IMG/VR virus record: IMGVR_UViG_3300045974_000067
Coordinates: 1-64,000 of that record
Length of the DNA: 64,000 nucleotides
Direction: 5' to 3' (one strand)
DNA from: a virus
Positions 7,774-16,683 of this stretch are shown here, piece after piece. How positions within the stretch are numbered: position 1 is the stretch's first letter; every line of letters starts with the position of its first letter. The notes beneath the pieces were generated by a model. It was not told where the DNA came from, did not search any database, and saw nothing but the letters and a program-made list of their open reading frames with translations. The position numbers and the translations under genes were made by a program.

Positions 7774-8217
7774 TTACTTAATTTGAGTACTTTCTAAAAG
7801 ACTAACAGGTGAAGTTGTTGCATAAGAGCTGCCATTACAGTTTACAACACCGCCTGGCAAACTACCTGTAACTTCTCTTGTTACTATTGGACTTCTAAAG
7901 ATTAATTTTACAAGTTCTAGTACAGAATCAGATCTCTTAGTAGCCTCTTCTAATCTAATTTTTAGAACAGTATTATCTAGAAGATCTTGATCACGTTCAA
8001 GTTTCTTACCTTTTAAATCTAACTCTCTACGCTCCTCATGCAAACTCTTATACTGCTCTTGTGCTTTAAGCAATTCTCTACTAATCAGCTTCTCTTTGTT
8101 TAACTGCTCTTCTACACCTTTCAATCTATTAAGTTCTTTAAGTTCTTCAAGAATCATTTCACCTGCAATTGCTGGAAGATTCTTCTTAATTGTATCAAGG
8201 ATATCTTGATTTATCAT
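7774..8217 (-). CDS. Coiled-coil hypothetical protein (147 aa)
   Basis: Residues about 20-110 are strongly helical and charged (LEELKELNRLKGVEEQLNKE..., then KGKKLERDQDLL) and predict a long coiled coil. The C-terminal 35 residues are small and Ser/Gly-rich (GSLPGGVVNCNGSS). It lies just downstream of the DNA polymerase, so a replication accessory role is possible, but no family is recognised. Confidence 0.6.
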   Translation of the reverse strand: MINQDILDTIKKNLPAIAGEMILEELKELNRLKGVEEQLNKEKLISRELLKAQEQYKSLHEERRELDLKGKKLERDQDLLDNTVLKIRLEEATKRSDSVLELVKLIFRSPIVTREVTGSLPGGVVNCNGSSYATTSPVSLLESTQIK

Positions 8218-8227
8218 TTAGGTTCCT

Positions 8228-10117
8228 TTAATGAACATCATACCATGTATTGCCAATTTTACCACTCCCATCCATAATATTAATTCCTAATAATTTAGGT
8301 CCATCAATAAATGCCTGCTTGCCAATTGCAGCAGCTTGTTCAGCAAATTCTTCAGGTACCATAAAATCAATTTCATCATGGTAGAATATTAGTGGTTGAT
8401 ATGGTATATTAGCATCTTCAAGTCTTTCCATTGTAAGCATTAGAGCAGCACAACAAGTAGCCTTCTCACATGCTTGAAGCAGATACACTAACAACTTATG
8501 AAAGCTATCCACATAAATCTTATTTCCAGCAATACCTGGGATATAGCCTGAACTATACTGACTAGTACTACCATAGATCTTTTGTAAAGCATCCATCAAA
8601 GCTTTAAATCCAGGTACAGCTTTAGTAAAGCCAGCTTTTAACTTTTTACCTTTAGTATCATCTACTGTATCAAAAATATAACTCCACATCTTTCCACCAG
8701 CAGCGCCAAATAGGAATGCGTATAGAATACGCTTAGCTCTAGCTCTAGGAACAGTGTGAATAATACCCATTTCTTTTAAAACTCTAGTCAACACATCAGC
8801 ATTGTACTGATGGATATCATCATGTAATAATTTATCAATATACTCAGGTGACTTTAAATAATGAGCTAAACCGCGTGCTTGATTGCCAGCACTATCACAA
8901 CCAATGAGCTTCCACCCAGGAGCACAAGTAAACAATGCTCGCATTTCTGGCCCCCAGACTGAATCAGCTGCTGGAATATTAACAATGATATTATGCCTAG
9001 CACGCATACTAGGGGTGCCGATAGTAAAACACTTGCCATGTACTCTGCCATTTTTATAAGCCTCTACAAGACCTTTAACCAGAGAATACCTAGACTTATT
9101 TGTTAAGAAGTCACAATAAATCTTCCCATTACCTTCTAGAAATTCTAAACTATCTTCAGTAACTTTAGCTGAACTCTTAATCTTTTCACCATTTTTATCT
9201 TTTAAGTATTCACCAGTAGTCTTGTCCTTTTTATAATTAAACATAGTAGGTTGCCAGCCATTTCGATACAGAAATATTTTGACATCGTCAACACTCTCTA
9301 AATCTAATGGTTCAAATAGCACTCTACTATAAGGGCCTTCTACCAGTCTATCTTCATCTTGTCCAGATAGCGGATTAATATTAAACCAATTTGCAACATG
9401 TGCATTATACAGACCTACTTTTGTCCACTTGGGAACCTTAGGCTCTACTACACCTTTAGCAAGGTCTACAGCTACAGTCTTTATACCAAGTAATGGCACT
9501 AAAATTTCTCTAGTCTTGTTAAGTTCTATTTCAATAAGCTTCATTAATTCTACAGCTTTATCATAATTGAAAGGCCAGCCATGTAACTCTGCTTGAGCAC
9601 ACCATTTAGCAGCAGCATGCTCAGCCTTCATATATACTCTAATACGTTCATCTTTAGTAGCAGCATGTTTGAATTCATTAAGTACAGTATTGTAAACTCT
9701 TTCAGTTACTTCTAAGTCTTGTTTCCAATACTCAAGCATTTCTTCTGAATATTGTGAGAAATCCTTAAAGTCACCCTTATGAAAATTTAAGGCTTTACCC
9801 CATTCTTCCAAGCTATGTCCATCATTACCAAATCTTTTATAATTTAGTATTTGAGAGAATATCATAGTATCATGTACTACAACCTCTTTATGCAGCTTAA
9901 ATCCAAACAATTTTTCTAAGCATGGTATATCGAAACCTAATACATTATGGCCTATGATAAGATTACCAGGCCTATTAATATAGTCTTGCCAACCAAGATC
10001 GCCATCTAACCACCATTTAATGACTTTTGTATCTTTATCTTTAACACCTACAATCCATGCTTTAGTCACTGTATCTAGCAAACCATCTGTTTCAATATCT
10101 AAAATAAATTTACTCAT
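8228..10117 (-). CDS. T7-like family A DNA polymerase
   Basis: The 629-residue protein is the replicative polymerase. The 3'-5' exonuclease has motifs ILDIETDGL (residues 5-13), GHNVLGFDI and YWKQDLEVT. The polymerase has motif A (LIGCDSAGNQARGLAHY), motif B (RARAKRILYAFLFGAAGG) and motif C (FYHDEIDFMV). The size is near T7 gp5 (704). It probably partners with the primase-helicase downstream. The frame is open to 10138, but ATG 10117 (MSKFILDIETDG) is chosen because AGGAG lies 5-6 nt before it and exonuclease motif I then starts normally. Confidence 0.95.
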   Translation of the reverse strand: MSKFILDIETDGLLDTVTKAWIVGVKDKDTKVIKWWLDGDLGWQDYINRPGNLIIGHNVLGFDIPCLEKLFGFKLHKEVVVHDTMIFSQILNYKRFGNDGHSLEEWGKALNFHKGDFKDFSQYSEEMLEYWKQDLEVTERVYNTVLNEFKHAATKDERIRVYMKAEHAAAKWCAQAELHGWPFNYDKAVELMKLIEIELNKTREILVPLLGIKTVAVDLAKGVVEPKVPKWTKVGLYNAHVANWFNINPLSGQDEDRLVEGPYSRVLFEPLDLESVDDVKIFLYRNGWQPTMFNYKKDKTTGEYLKDKNGEKIKSSAKVTEDSLEFLEGNGKIYCDFLTNKSRYSLVKGLVEAYKNGRVHGKCFTIGTPSMRARHNIIVNIPAADSVWGPEMRALFTCAPGWKLIGCDSAGNQARGLAHYLKSPEYIDKLLHDDIHQYNADVLTRVLKEMGIIHTVPRARAKRILYAFLFGAAGGKMWSYIFDTVDDTKGKKLKAGFTKAVPGFKALMDALQKIYGSTSQYSSGYIPGIAGNKIYVDSFHKLLVYLLQACEKATCCAALMLTMERLEDANIPYQPLIFYHDEIDFMVPEEFAEQAAAIGKQAFIDGPKLLGINIMDGSGKIGNTWYDVH

Positions 10118-10162
10118 GATCGCTCCTAGCAGGACCACTCAATAGCAGTCCGGCAATTAATA

Positions 10163-10867
10163 TTAAATATGCTTCCAAGTTGATCCATCTATTACACAAC
10201 GTATTGTAGTAGAATCAACATCGAACATCTTAGCTATACTATAATTCGTAAAACCATCTGCATTTAATTTACGAATAATCGGTATATTGCTACTAGTTAA
10301 TTTATTTGATAAATTACCAATACTTACAGAATGCATTCTATTTTCTAAAGAAGAGACCCATTCTAGATTAATTAATTTATTATTTAATTTATTTGCGTCT
10401 ATATGATTAACTTGTGGCCTATTTTCAGGATTCGGAATAAAAGCTAATGCAACTAATCTATGTATACCTGTTTGAATTTGACAGCCTTCAATCCAAACTT
10501 TAGTTTTTAAATAGCCATTCCCATCTATAGCACCATTTATAATGGTACCTTTTTCCAAATTAATCAATCTACCTAAATCAGATACAAGATAAAAATCTCC
10601 AACACTCTTCCATAATTCATTGGAAATACCAATAGAATGATCCAAATTTCTTTTTCTTATTAATTCAGCATCTACAACTAAATTAATATTATCAAATAGT
10701 TCATACGCAATTTTTCTTAAATATATTGACTTTTGATTACTAGTTATTCTCAATGAACCTGAATTAGTAAATGTTGGAACAAGATAAGAGTTAGTTTTAA
10801 AACTAAAAACATATCCTGTATTAGATAGAGAAAAGTTATCTCCAAAATCTTTCCAAATTTCATTCAT
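10163..10867 (-). CDS. HNH homing endonuclease with NUMOD-like modules
   Basis: A 234-residue protein. Residues about 65-125 hold a NUMOD4-like segment (LWKSVGDFYLVSDLGRLIN) followed by HNH: GIHRLVALAFIPNPENRPQ, VNHIDANKLNNK, LEWVSSLENRMHS. A C-terminal helix-turn-helix (NADGFTNYSIAKMFDVDS) would bind DNA. The N-terminus repeats a degenerate NUMOD-like unit (IWKDFGDNFSLSNTGYV). It is wedged between the DNA polymerase and the DUF3310 gene, and unlike its neighbours is a typical selfish gene. Confidence 0.88.
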   Translation of the reverse strand: MNEIWKDFGDNFSLSNTGYVFSFKTNSYLVPTFTNSGSLRITSNQKSIYLRKIAYELFDNINLVVDAELIRKRNLDHSIGISNELWKSVGDFYLVSDLGRLINLEKGTIINGAIDGNGYLKTKVWIEGCQIQTGIHRLVALAFIPNPENRPQVNHIDANKLNNKLINLEWVSSLENRMHSVSIGNLSNKLTSSNIPIIRKLNADGFTNYSIAKMFDVDSTTIRCVIDGSTWKHI

Positions 10868-10877
10868 TTATATTCCT

Positions 10878-11570
10878 TTAATTACCTAGTTTCTTATGAA
10901 CATCAACAGCTTTAATTGGCATATTTCCATTTTCAATATACATAATTATATACATTAAATAAAATTGAGCCTTTTTAAGTTCTTGTAGTTCTTCGTCTTT
11001 TCCACCATTACGATCTAAATATTTACGTAATTGTAATTCTAACGCTGCTTTAAACTTAGTTGGATCCCTTAGTGTAGGAATCCTAGACATAGCATCAATC
11101 CATTGTAATTCTTCGATATAATTTTTATAGTGTGATGGATTTATATGATCCTTTTTCAAGGGTTGAATAAATCTTTTAACTTTCTCAGTATAGTCTTCAG
11201 GCACAGCCTGTACATTATCTTTCATATGAATACCAGTTTCTTTCTCATTAAATGGATCCCAGACAGGATTACATTTTTCACAACCTGGACATTGCTTTGC
11301 TTTACAAATAGCTTTTGCTTCTAGTATCTCTTTATGCTTTTCTTTAGTCTCACCGTCTAGCCAAATATACCTTGCTAGCATTTCATACCATCCATCTAGA
11401 TCATCAACATTCTTAAGGACAGCACAAGGTCTTCCAGTAAGATTATCAGTTACATTTATAATATAGTCACCACATTCATTCATATCTTGCAAGTACTCAG
11501 CCAATTCGTCTAATTTAGTAGTTGTCTCTTGTCTAACACCATTCTGGATTAATTCGTAGGTATATCTCAT
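10878..11570 (-). CDS. DUF3310-domain protein (T7 gp1.7-like nucleotide kinase family)
   Basis: The C-terminal part (about 140-215) fits DUF3310: DHINPSHYKN, EELQWIDAMSR, KAALELQLRKYLDRNGGKDE, then LKKAQFYLMYII. In T7, gp1.7 with this domain acts as a nucleoside-monophosphate kinase. The N-terminal half has a CxxCxxC cluster (CKAKQCPGCEKC at about 90-101), a possible zinc site. It overlaps the SSB gene by one base (TAATG). Kinase activity is inferred from the family. Confidence 0.65.
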   Translation of the reverse strand: MRYTYELIQNGVRQETTTKLDELAEYLQDMNECGDYIINVTDNLTGRPCAVLKNVDDLDGWYEMLARYIWLDGETKEKHKEILEAKAICKAKQCPGCEKCNPVWDPFNEKETGIHMKDNVQAVPEDYTEKVKRFIQPLKKDHINPSHYKNYIEELQWIDAMSRIPTLRDPTKFKAALELQLRKYLDRNGGKDEELQELKKAQFYLMYIIMYIENGNMPIKAVDVHKKLGN

Positions 11571-12112
11571 TAGAATACCTTTCCGTCGTCTTCCTCTGTA
11601 GTTGGGGTAGCTTCAGGCATTACTGTCTCTGTATCAAATACATCTTCAAACTCTTCCATAGGCTTGCCTACCCAGACCACATGCTTGATCAACTGAATTC
11701 CAACAAGCATTGCTGAAATACCTTCTTTACCTTGGTATACGTAATCTTTTTCAAAGATACGGATATTAGCAATACTTCCGTTACCAACAGTATTTGGATC
11801 TACAGGATTGCCCCTACCATCTACCAACTCAACAGGCACAGATGGCTCATCAAATACACCTTTAACTTTTCCTTCTTTAAGACTCTTCTTCTTCAAACCA
11901 GCCTTGTAGTAAAGAATCTTACTCTCTTCATCAGATGGATCTTCACGTACAGCTTTTACCTTAATGTGATGTTGTTCCCATTCAATCTTTTGGGCTTTGT
12001 TAGTAGTCCTGATCTGAACTTCCCAAGTAGGGTTTTCTGGATTAAATACTTTAGCAGGACGCTTTGGATCGAGTTTAGGGAACCAAATTTCCACATTTTT
12101 CAAAATAGCCAT
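11570..12112 (-). CDS. T7 gp2.5-like single-stranded DNA-binding protein
   Basis: The 180-residue protein has a beta-rich OB-fold body (ILKNVEIWFPKLDPKRPAKV, IANIRIFEKDYVYQGK) and a strongly acidic C-terminus ending in phenylalanine (PTTEEDDGKVF), the hallmark of T7 gp2.5-type SSBs whose tail contacts polymerase and helicase. It would coat single-stranded DNA at the fork. A class A promoter-like repeat lies about 50 nt upstream at 12163-12179, suggesting strong expression. Confidence 0.8.
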   Translation of the reverse strand: MAILKNVEIWFPKLDPKRPAKVFNPENPTWEVQIRTTNKAQKIEWEQHHIKVKAVREDPSDEESKILYYKAGLKKKSLKEGKVKGVFDEPSVPVELVDGRGNPVDPNTVGNGSIANIRIFEKDYVYQGKEGISAMLVGIQLIKHVVWVGKPMEEFEDVFDTETVMPEATPTTEEDDGKVF

Positions 12113-12137
12113 TGATGTATTCCTTTAGATTTTTAAA

Positions 12138-12150
12138 CCCCATTACGGGG
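12138..12150 (-). other. Leader hairpin downstream of a class A promoter-like repeat
   Basis: CCCC-GTAAT-GGGG on the minus strand, 12 nt downstream of the class A repeat and before the SSB gene. TTTAAAAAT follows, so it might also act as a weak terminator, but its place between promoter and gene suggests a 5' leader hairpin. Confidence 0.45.
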
Positions 12151-12162
12151 CGAGGGTGGTGA

Positions 12163-12179
12163 ATCATTAATTTAACGGG
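12163..12179 (-). promoter_or_regulatory. Class A promoter-like repeat upstream of the SSB gene
   Basis: Minus strand CCCGTTAAATTAATGAT, shared with intergenic copies at 25538, 54465 and 59671 and a near copy at 46465. The spacing to a minus-strand gene and AT-rich end (AATGAT) fit a promoter for a phage single-subunit RNA polymerase. Promoter activity is inference. Confidence 0.6.
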
Positions 12180-12193
12180 ACTTTATAACCGTT

Positions 12194-12499
12194 TTATATT
12201 TTTGCTTCTTCTATGTCGAGCGCCTTAAGTTCCTGCTCAAGTTTGATACGGTACTCCGCTCTATGCTTGTCTTTGGCTTCTTTGGACTCACTGTAAGGTT
12301 TGATCAACTCTGTAGCTACAATACGAAGATCTAATTCGTCTTTAGAATATGTTAAAGATTGATTATAAATGTCTCCTTTCAATAGTTTAAGGTCATGTAT
12401 TTTATGAATGAAATAAATAGGTATCAACAACTTATCGCTATAGCCAATATTCAAGATTATAGAAAATTTATCAGCATCGCATCCTTTATCATAACTCAT
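12194..12499 (-). CDS. Hypothetical protein (101 aa)
   Basis: A soluble 101-residue protein with a highly charged helical C-terminus (KEAKDKHRAEYRIKLEQELK). The frame is open from a TTG at 12517, but ATG 12499 (MSYDKGCDADKF) is preferred because AAGGTG lies 6 nt before it. No family recognised. The class A repeat follows immediately downstream of its stop. Confidence 0.6.
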   Translation of the reverse strand: MSYDKGCDADKFSIILNIGYSDKLLIPIYFIHKIHDLKLLKGDIYNQSLTYSKDELDLRIVATELIKPYSESKEAKDKHRAEYRIKLEQELKALDIEEAKI

Positions 12500-12500
12500 A

Positions 12501-12701
12501 CTATTCACCTTTTCCAATGTATGTATCCCATTCTTCAGCAGTTATCCCTGTCATAATAAACTCACGATCATCTGCAGATAGATTAGGGAATGCTAATTGT
12601 GCCAGTAAGCCATCTGTCCACTGTTTCAATTGCTCTTCAGTTATATTAATATCAAGTGTGTTCTCGATACCTGTAAAAGGACTAGTTCGTGTTATCTTCA
12701 T
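12501..12701 (-). CDS. Conserved small phage protein (66 aa)
   Basis: Starts MKITRTSPFTG and ends in a motif FIMTGITAEEWDTYIG that recalls small conserved proteins of T7-like and other podovirus or siphovirus genomes (my recollection, not a search). ATG 12701 is chosen over the earlier in-frame start at 12725 because the family begins MKI(T/S)RTSPFTG. The product is acidic and soluble. Function unknown. Confidence 0.65.
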   Translation of the reverse strand: MKITRTSPFTGIENTLDINITEEQLKQWTDGLLAQLAFPNLSADDREFIMTGITAEEWDTYIGKGE

Positions 12702-13143
12702 TATCTTTTCTTTCCCAATAAGCATTTGTTAATTTAATAGAGTCTAGTACATTCTCTGTTACAAACTCTTTAGGTATAAAATAAAGAGGACCACCAGCAT
12801 CATTCCAACACATTACAACTTGAACAAAATCTTGATCTTTGTCTGTCCAATCACATACATCAAAACTTTCAGGAACTTCATAGAGAGTAAGCCATCTATC
12901 ATTTGCAACTGAAGCAATGCCTGTAGAAATCTCTCTTAAATCTTCCTTTGATTCTACTAATTGAATCTTACCACCGAATAAATCGTAGTATGGTTGATCT
13001 GCAAATTCACTTTTAAGTATTTCATCTACCATAGTACTATAGAAATCAAATGTCTTAGTAATCAAAGCAAATAACTTATTCGGCATTTGATTTGTATGAA
13101 ATAGATTAAAAGTATCTCTATAGGTTGGACCTAAATCTTTCAT
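12682..13143 (-). CDS. Hypothetical protein (153 aa)
   Basis: A 153-residue soluble acidic protein (MKDLGPTYRDTFNLFHTNQ...) with many aromatic residues. The ATG overlaps the stop of the previous gene (ATGA) and has AAAGGTGAT upstream. No domain recognised. Confidence 0.65.
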   Translation of the reverse strand: MKDLGPTYRDTFNLFHTNQMPNKLFALITKTFDFYSTMVDEILKSEFADQPYYDLFGGKIQLVESKEDLREISTGIASVANDRWLTLYEVPESFDVCDWTDKDQDFVQVVMCWNDAGGPLYFIPKEFVTENVLDSIKLTNAYWERKDNEDNTN

Positions 13144-13319
13144 TCAATCACCTTTCTATAGACTTCTAATTTAGAATTACCTTGAAAAAGATTCTCAGGC
13201 TCTTCTAGAAAATTATCTATATCAGCTCTTAGCATAGCTTCTGGATTAGAAAATCCTTTATAATATTCTTCTTTTACTTCATACTCTCTTTCAACTATTG
13301 CTACAATTTTAAATCTCAT
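13140..13319 (-). CDS. Small hypothetical protein (59 aa)
   Basis: A 59-codon frame (MRFKIVAIVEREYEVKEEYY...) with AGGAG 6 nt before the ATG and a 4-nt overlap with the next gene. It sits between the RNA polymerase and the 153-residue gene. Soluble, acidic, unrecognised. Confidence 0.65.
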   Translation of the reverse strand: MRFKIVAIVEREYEVKEEYYKGFSNPEAMLRADIDNFLEEPENLFQGNSKLEVYRKVIE

Positions 13320-13329
13320 TTAGAACTCC

Positions 13330-15591
13330 TCATGAAAAAGCATATTCAGAATCAAGTACTAATGTAATATCTAAAGTACCTAATTCTATTCCACTTATAT
13401 CAGCCTCTATATCTTTAACAATACTAGATAAAGGGTCTGATTGATATAGTTCTACAAATGTTTCTCTAATCACTCTAAATAGTTTAGGCATGTCAGCTAG
13501 TAAACAACCAAATGAATCATGCACAGTAGTAATAGGAAAATCAGACCTATTAACAGCTAACATTAAATGTGCTGCATCAAGACTGTGTATAGCATTAGGA
13601 CTAGCACCTTGGCTTTGTTTATTTTTACTTGGTTTACTATTCTCAATAAAGCATATAGCTAATTGTATTGTATTAGTATAATATCCAGTACTATTCCTTT
13701 CACCAGCAGGAGGTCCATATTGAATCCAAATCTTTTTAATGACACCTTCTGTATAATGCTGTACTACTGGAAAGTTAGTAATAGGCACATGCCAAGATAG
13801 AAACTTATTATTCTCTTCAGCTTTCTTACCAGCATTCTCAAACACTGATAATAATTGCATTGGACGCTTTAGCGAGAACTTACAATCCTCATATACTAAT
13901 TTACCTAAATAAGCACCCCAACGATGTTCCATTGAGAATAGCTGCTCTATGCCATGTTTCCTAGAGTCATCTATAATTTGCTGTCCACAACCAAAAGCTG
14001 TAGAGCCATATGATAATGTCATTACATTTCGTTTTGATATTTTTCTTCTATCTCTGGACTCTTTAATTCTATGCCAATATACACATGAGCATATTGTCAT
14101 TAATAAATCATTATCATTTTTGAATTTAATAATATTCTTAATAAGTTCTTTTCTACGATCTGATTTTAGTGGTGCTTCAGAGATTTGATGTTTAAGATCA
14201 GCTAATGTATCTATTAGATTTTCACAGTCTTTTAAAGTTTCTTTATCTAATTGATCAACATCAAAATCAATAGCTTTCCAGACATGTTCAGCCACATACA
14301 AATAAAGATCACCAGGAGAATCTAACGGTACAAGATTAACGTATGGTGCTGTTATTTCATCTCTAGTTAATGCTGCTAAGTGTTGTTGTCCATTAGTAGA
14401 ACCATCAACATAGGCTTCTAAATGTGATTCATACTCATACGGATCAATTACACCTGAGATAATATGTTCAGCATTCTGATACTGCCAGTATCTAAACTTA
14501 GATAATTCAACGCATGCTGCTAAGAATTGCCAAGGTTTGTCTGCCTTCATCCATCCCTGATTTACTTTAGGACTCTCAGCATAACTTATTAATATCTCTT
14601 CATTATCTAGGCTCCAAAGCACTCTATCAGATAACGGTATTTTATCAGTCTTAACTCCTTCAATATTAGAATTACCAGCCCAATTAGATGCAATAGAAAT
14701 TAATAGCCAATCAAAGCCTTCTTTAGTAATTGGTTTAGAATCAGCTCTAAGTAGTAATCCCTTGGCTAGGTCTGAGCCTTGATTATGTAAGTATGCTGTA
14801 GCTGGATATACTCTTGCACGAAAGTCTAGTGTGTATAAGTGATAGAAAGTTTTACCAATAAATCTTTTAGCAATATCTCCTATAGCTTTTGCTTCACGTA
14901 TCTTCGATTGTTTTGCTTCAGGATTGTGCATTTCCCATATATCAGCAAATGCATCAGTCTTATTCCTTAACGCCCAAGCATAAATAGGATAGATTTCTTC
15001 ATTAATAGTCCAGCCAACTTTCTGTAATTTATTAAGTGTATTGAATACTAAAGGATGAGTCTCAGGAGTGAGCTCTTTAAGAACATCTCTATCAGCAGTC
15101 TTTACCATCATTACGCCTGTTTCATGCCTAGTAGTAATCCAAGGTGCGTAAGGAAATAGTGATGGTAACTTTTCAGTCTTGTCTAAACTTAGAGAATCCC
15201 ATAGTGTACTGATCTTATCTTCATTAAGAACCTCTATGACATAGGTTGCATGTCCATTTCCAGCTCTACCAAGAAGTACTTTAATTAGGTCTATTTCTTC
15301 AAATGAGTATAGGAGAAATGCACCAGCTTTAGCAGCCAGCGCACTATCTCTTTTCATCTTATTTTTATTACGAATATTATGTCCAATAGCGCTTATAACT
15401 TCTGTCATTAATACAGTCTTACGGGCCACACTACGACCTACCCTTGTGTATAAGTAGAGTACTGAGATAGTGTGGTCTACTAGGTCTTCTGGATCTAAAT
15501 CCTTTAAAAACTTAACAGGATTTTGGTGTGAGATCTCAAACTTTAACCTATTGTTTATTGAAGCAACTAATTTTTGTTTCGTTGGCTCCAT
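13330..15591 (-). CDS. T7-like single-subunit RNA polymerase
   Basis: The 753-residue enzyme has the four T7-family signatures: DFRARVYPA (256-264), catalytic Asp in VDGSTNGQQH (D396), motif B with R516, K520 and Y528-G529 (RRKISKRNVMTLSYG), and motif C TVHDSFG (H691, D692). It is shorter than T7 RNAP (883 residues), chiefly at the N-terminus. It would transcribe later phage genes from phage-specific promoters. It heads the replication cluster in transcription order and is distinct from the MuF-linked polymerase at 43374-48284. Confidence 0.95.
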   Translation of the reverse strand: MEPTKQKLVASINNRLKFEISHQNPVKFLKDLDPEDLVDHTISVLYLYTRVGRSVARKTVLMTEVISAIGHNIRNKNKMKRDSALAAKAGAFLLYSFEEIDLIKVLLGRAGNGHATYVIEVLNEDKISTLWDSLSLDKTEKLPSLFPYAPWITTRHETGVMMVKTADRDVLKELTPETHPLVFNTLNKLQKVGWTINEEIYPIYAWALRNKTDAFADIWEMHNPEAKQSKIREAKAIGDIAKRFIGKTFYHLYTLDFRARVYPATAYLHNQGSDLAKGLLLRADSKPITKEGFDWLLISIASNWAGNSNIEGVKTDKIPLSDRVLWSLDNEEILISYAESPKVNQGWMKADKPWQFLAACVELSKFRYWQYQNAEHIISGVIDPYEYESHLEAYVDGSTNGQQHLAALTRDEITAPYVNLVPLDSPGDLYLYVAEHVWKAIDFDVDQLDKETLKDCENLIDTLADLKHQISEAPLKSDRRKELIKNIIKFKNDNDLLMTICSCVYWHRIKESRDRRKISKRNVMTLSYGSTAFGCGQQIIDDSRKHGIEQLFSMEHRWGAYLGKLVYEDCKFSLKRPMQLLSVFENAGKKAEENNKFLSWHVPITNFPVVQHYTEGVIKKIWIQYGPPAGERNSTGYYTNTIQLAICFIENSKPSKNKQSQGASPNAIHSLDAAHLMLAVNRSDFPITTVHDSFGCLLADMPKLFRVIRETFVELYQSDPLSSIVKDIEADISGIELGTLDITLVLDSEYAFS

Positions 15592-15602
15592 AGATACCTC
15601 TA

Positions 15603-15707
15603 TTAACTAATTAATAAAACAAACATTTTAATTAGAATACTATATAATATCAAACTTACAATACTTAGTAAAGGTATTGTTATCATAAACTTAAATAATT
15701 TTCTCAT
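15603..15707 (-). CDS. Tiny membrane protein (34 aa)
   Basis: A 34-codon frame beginning MRKLFKFMITIPLLSIVSLI and hydrophobic almost throughout. Its ATG overlaps the stop of the previous tiny gene as ATGA, implying coupling; no independent Shine-Dalgarno is seen. Probably an inner-membrane peptide of the lysis or host-takeover region. Confidence 0.4.
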   Translation of the reverse strand: MRKLFKFMITIPLLSIVSLILYSILIKMFVLLIS

Positions 15708-15823
15708 AAGAAGAAATACGGCATTACTTTAAATATTAAAAAGCCTAGAGATATATACAAAATGGTTGTTATAATTATACGCATAAAAAATAACCATAAT
15801 GTAAATATCCAGCTTAGTAACAT
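15704..15823 (-). CDS. Tiny membrane protein (39 aa)
   Basis: A 39-codon frame (MLLSWIFTLWLFFMRIIITT...) with GGAG 5 nt before the ATG. It is hydrophobic over most of its length, with one or two membrane segments. It is coupled to the next tiny membrane gene. Function unknown; nearby lysis genes make a holin-like or anti-holin role conceivable. Confidence 0.5.
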   Translation of the reverse strand: MLLSWIFTLWLFFMRIIITTILYISLGFLIFKVMPYFFL

Positions 15824-15861
15824 ATTAACTCCAAATGAAAAAATAACGCGATGAGAAATAC

Positions 15862-15897
15862 CCAACTACTAACACCCCGAAGGATATTAGTAGTTGG
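15862..15897 (-). terminator. Hairpin, possible terminator
   Basis: Perfect 11-bp stem CCAACTACTAA / TTAGTAGTTGG with a 14-nt loop, just after the stop of the 73-residue gene. The minus-strand tail (GTATTTCTC) is only moderately T-rich; the plus-strand side (TATATTTT) is richer. Termination is plausible but not certain. Confidence 0.5.
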
Positions 15898-15903
15898 TAT
15901 ATT

Positions 15904-16125
15904 TTAAAACCGATTTAAAAACTTTAGGATTTTTATTTTCAGGGGTACTTTTCGTACTACACCTGGGTTTTCATACTTAAATATTATTGCTTCACATCTA
16001 TCTATTGATAAAGTACTTTCAATATGCAATGGAACAGTTTTGAAAGGGTCGAATCCTTCATAATATGTTACAACATGTACTATGCTTTCAACGACCCCTC
16101 TTCCTTTCTTTTTAGTTTTTAGCAT
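15904..16125 (-). CDS. Hypothetical protein (73 aa)
   Basis: A basic 73-residue protein (MLKTKKKGRGVVESIVHVVTYY...) with a Lys-rich C-terminus (VPLKIKILKFLNRF). It overlaps the membrane-anchored gene before it. No family recognised; it ends the lysis cluster just before a hairpin. Confidence 0.55.
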   Translation of the reverse strand: MLKTKKKGRGVVESIVHVVTYYEGFDPFKTVPLHIESTLSIDRCEAIIFKYENPGVVRKVPLKIKILKFLNRF

Positions 16126-16579
16126 ATCTTACAGCAGAGTTATAGGCATCATTTAGATAAGTCTGAGCCTCCTTTGAAGTATCTACTACTGTAGTAGCCA
16201 CAGTCTCATACATTGCAGACGAGCGACCCTTAACAGCATCAATAACATTATCTTCTGGAACTAGTGCATTTGAGTATTTAGTTGAAATAACTTTGTAATT
16301 AGTTTGAAGTGTTGCCACTTGTGCATTCAAAACTACTACTTTAGCTTTTTCAATATTCAACGCAGAACGTTCTTCTGGTGTTTGAAGATTATAAATTGCA
16401 TTAGTTCGAAGACTACTTATAACGTGTCCTAGGTAAATTGGATCCTGGTAATAAAGAGTAATAGTTGCACTTGCAATCATTACCATTGTAAATGTCAAGC
16501 CAATCAACAAATACTTATTAAGTGAATCAAAGAATTCGTTAATCTTAGACATTGTCGAGTTGTATGTAGTAAAGTTCAT
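16112..16579 (-). CDS. Membrane-anchored coiled-coil protein of the lysis region
   Basis: The 155-residue product has a single membrane segment at about residues 24-44 (YLLIGLTFTMVMIASATITLYY region) and then a helical, Ala-rich outer part (ALNIEKAKVVVLNAQVATLQ). A type II anchor with a periplasmic coiled coil is the layout of i-spanins, but no partner lipoprotein is seen, so this is only a suggestion. ATG 16579 (MNFTTYNSTM) is chosen over the more upstream start because AAGGAG lies 6 nt before it. Confidence 0.6.
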   Translation of the reverse strand: MNFTTYNSTMSKINEFFDSLNKYLLIGLTFTMVMIASATITLYYQDPIYLGHVISSLRTNAIYNLQTPEERSALNIEKAKVVVLNAQVATLQTNYKVISTKYSNALVPEDNVIDAVKGRSSAMYETVATTVVDTSKEAQTYLNDAYNSAVRYAKN

Positions 16580-16589
16580 TTGTAGCTCC

Positions 16590-16664
16590 TTAAAGTTTAA
16601 GTGTAATTGCAATTAAAATAAGTACGATTGAGTATGTAACAATTTGACTAATTAACCTTAACAT
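16590..16664 (-). CDS. Tiny membrane peptide (24 aa)
   Basis: A 24-codon frame, MLRLISQIVTYSIVLILIAI and four more residues, with a strong AGAAGGAGATATTA ribosome site. It is a single hydrophobic helix. Its 3' end contains the region just before the next gene's ribosome site, which argues for co-translation. Confidence 0.45.
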   Translation of the reverse strand: MLRLISQIVTYSIVLILIAITLKL

Positions 16665-16683
16665 TAATATCTCCTTCTATATC

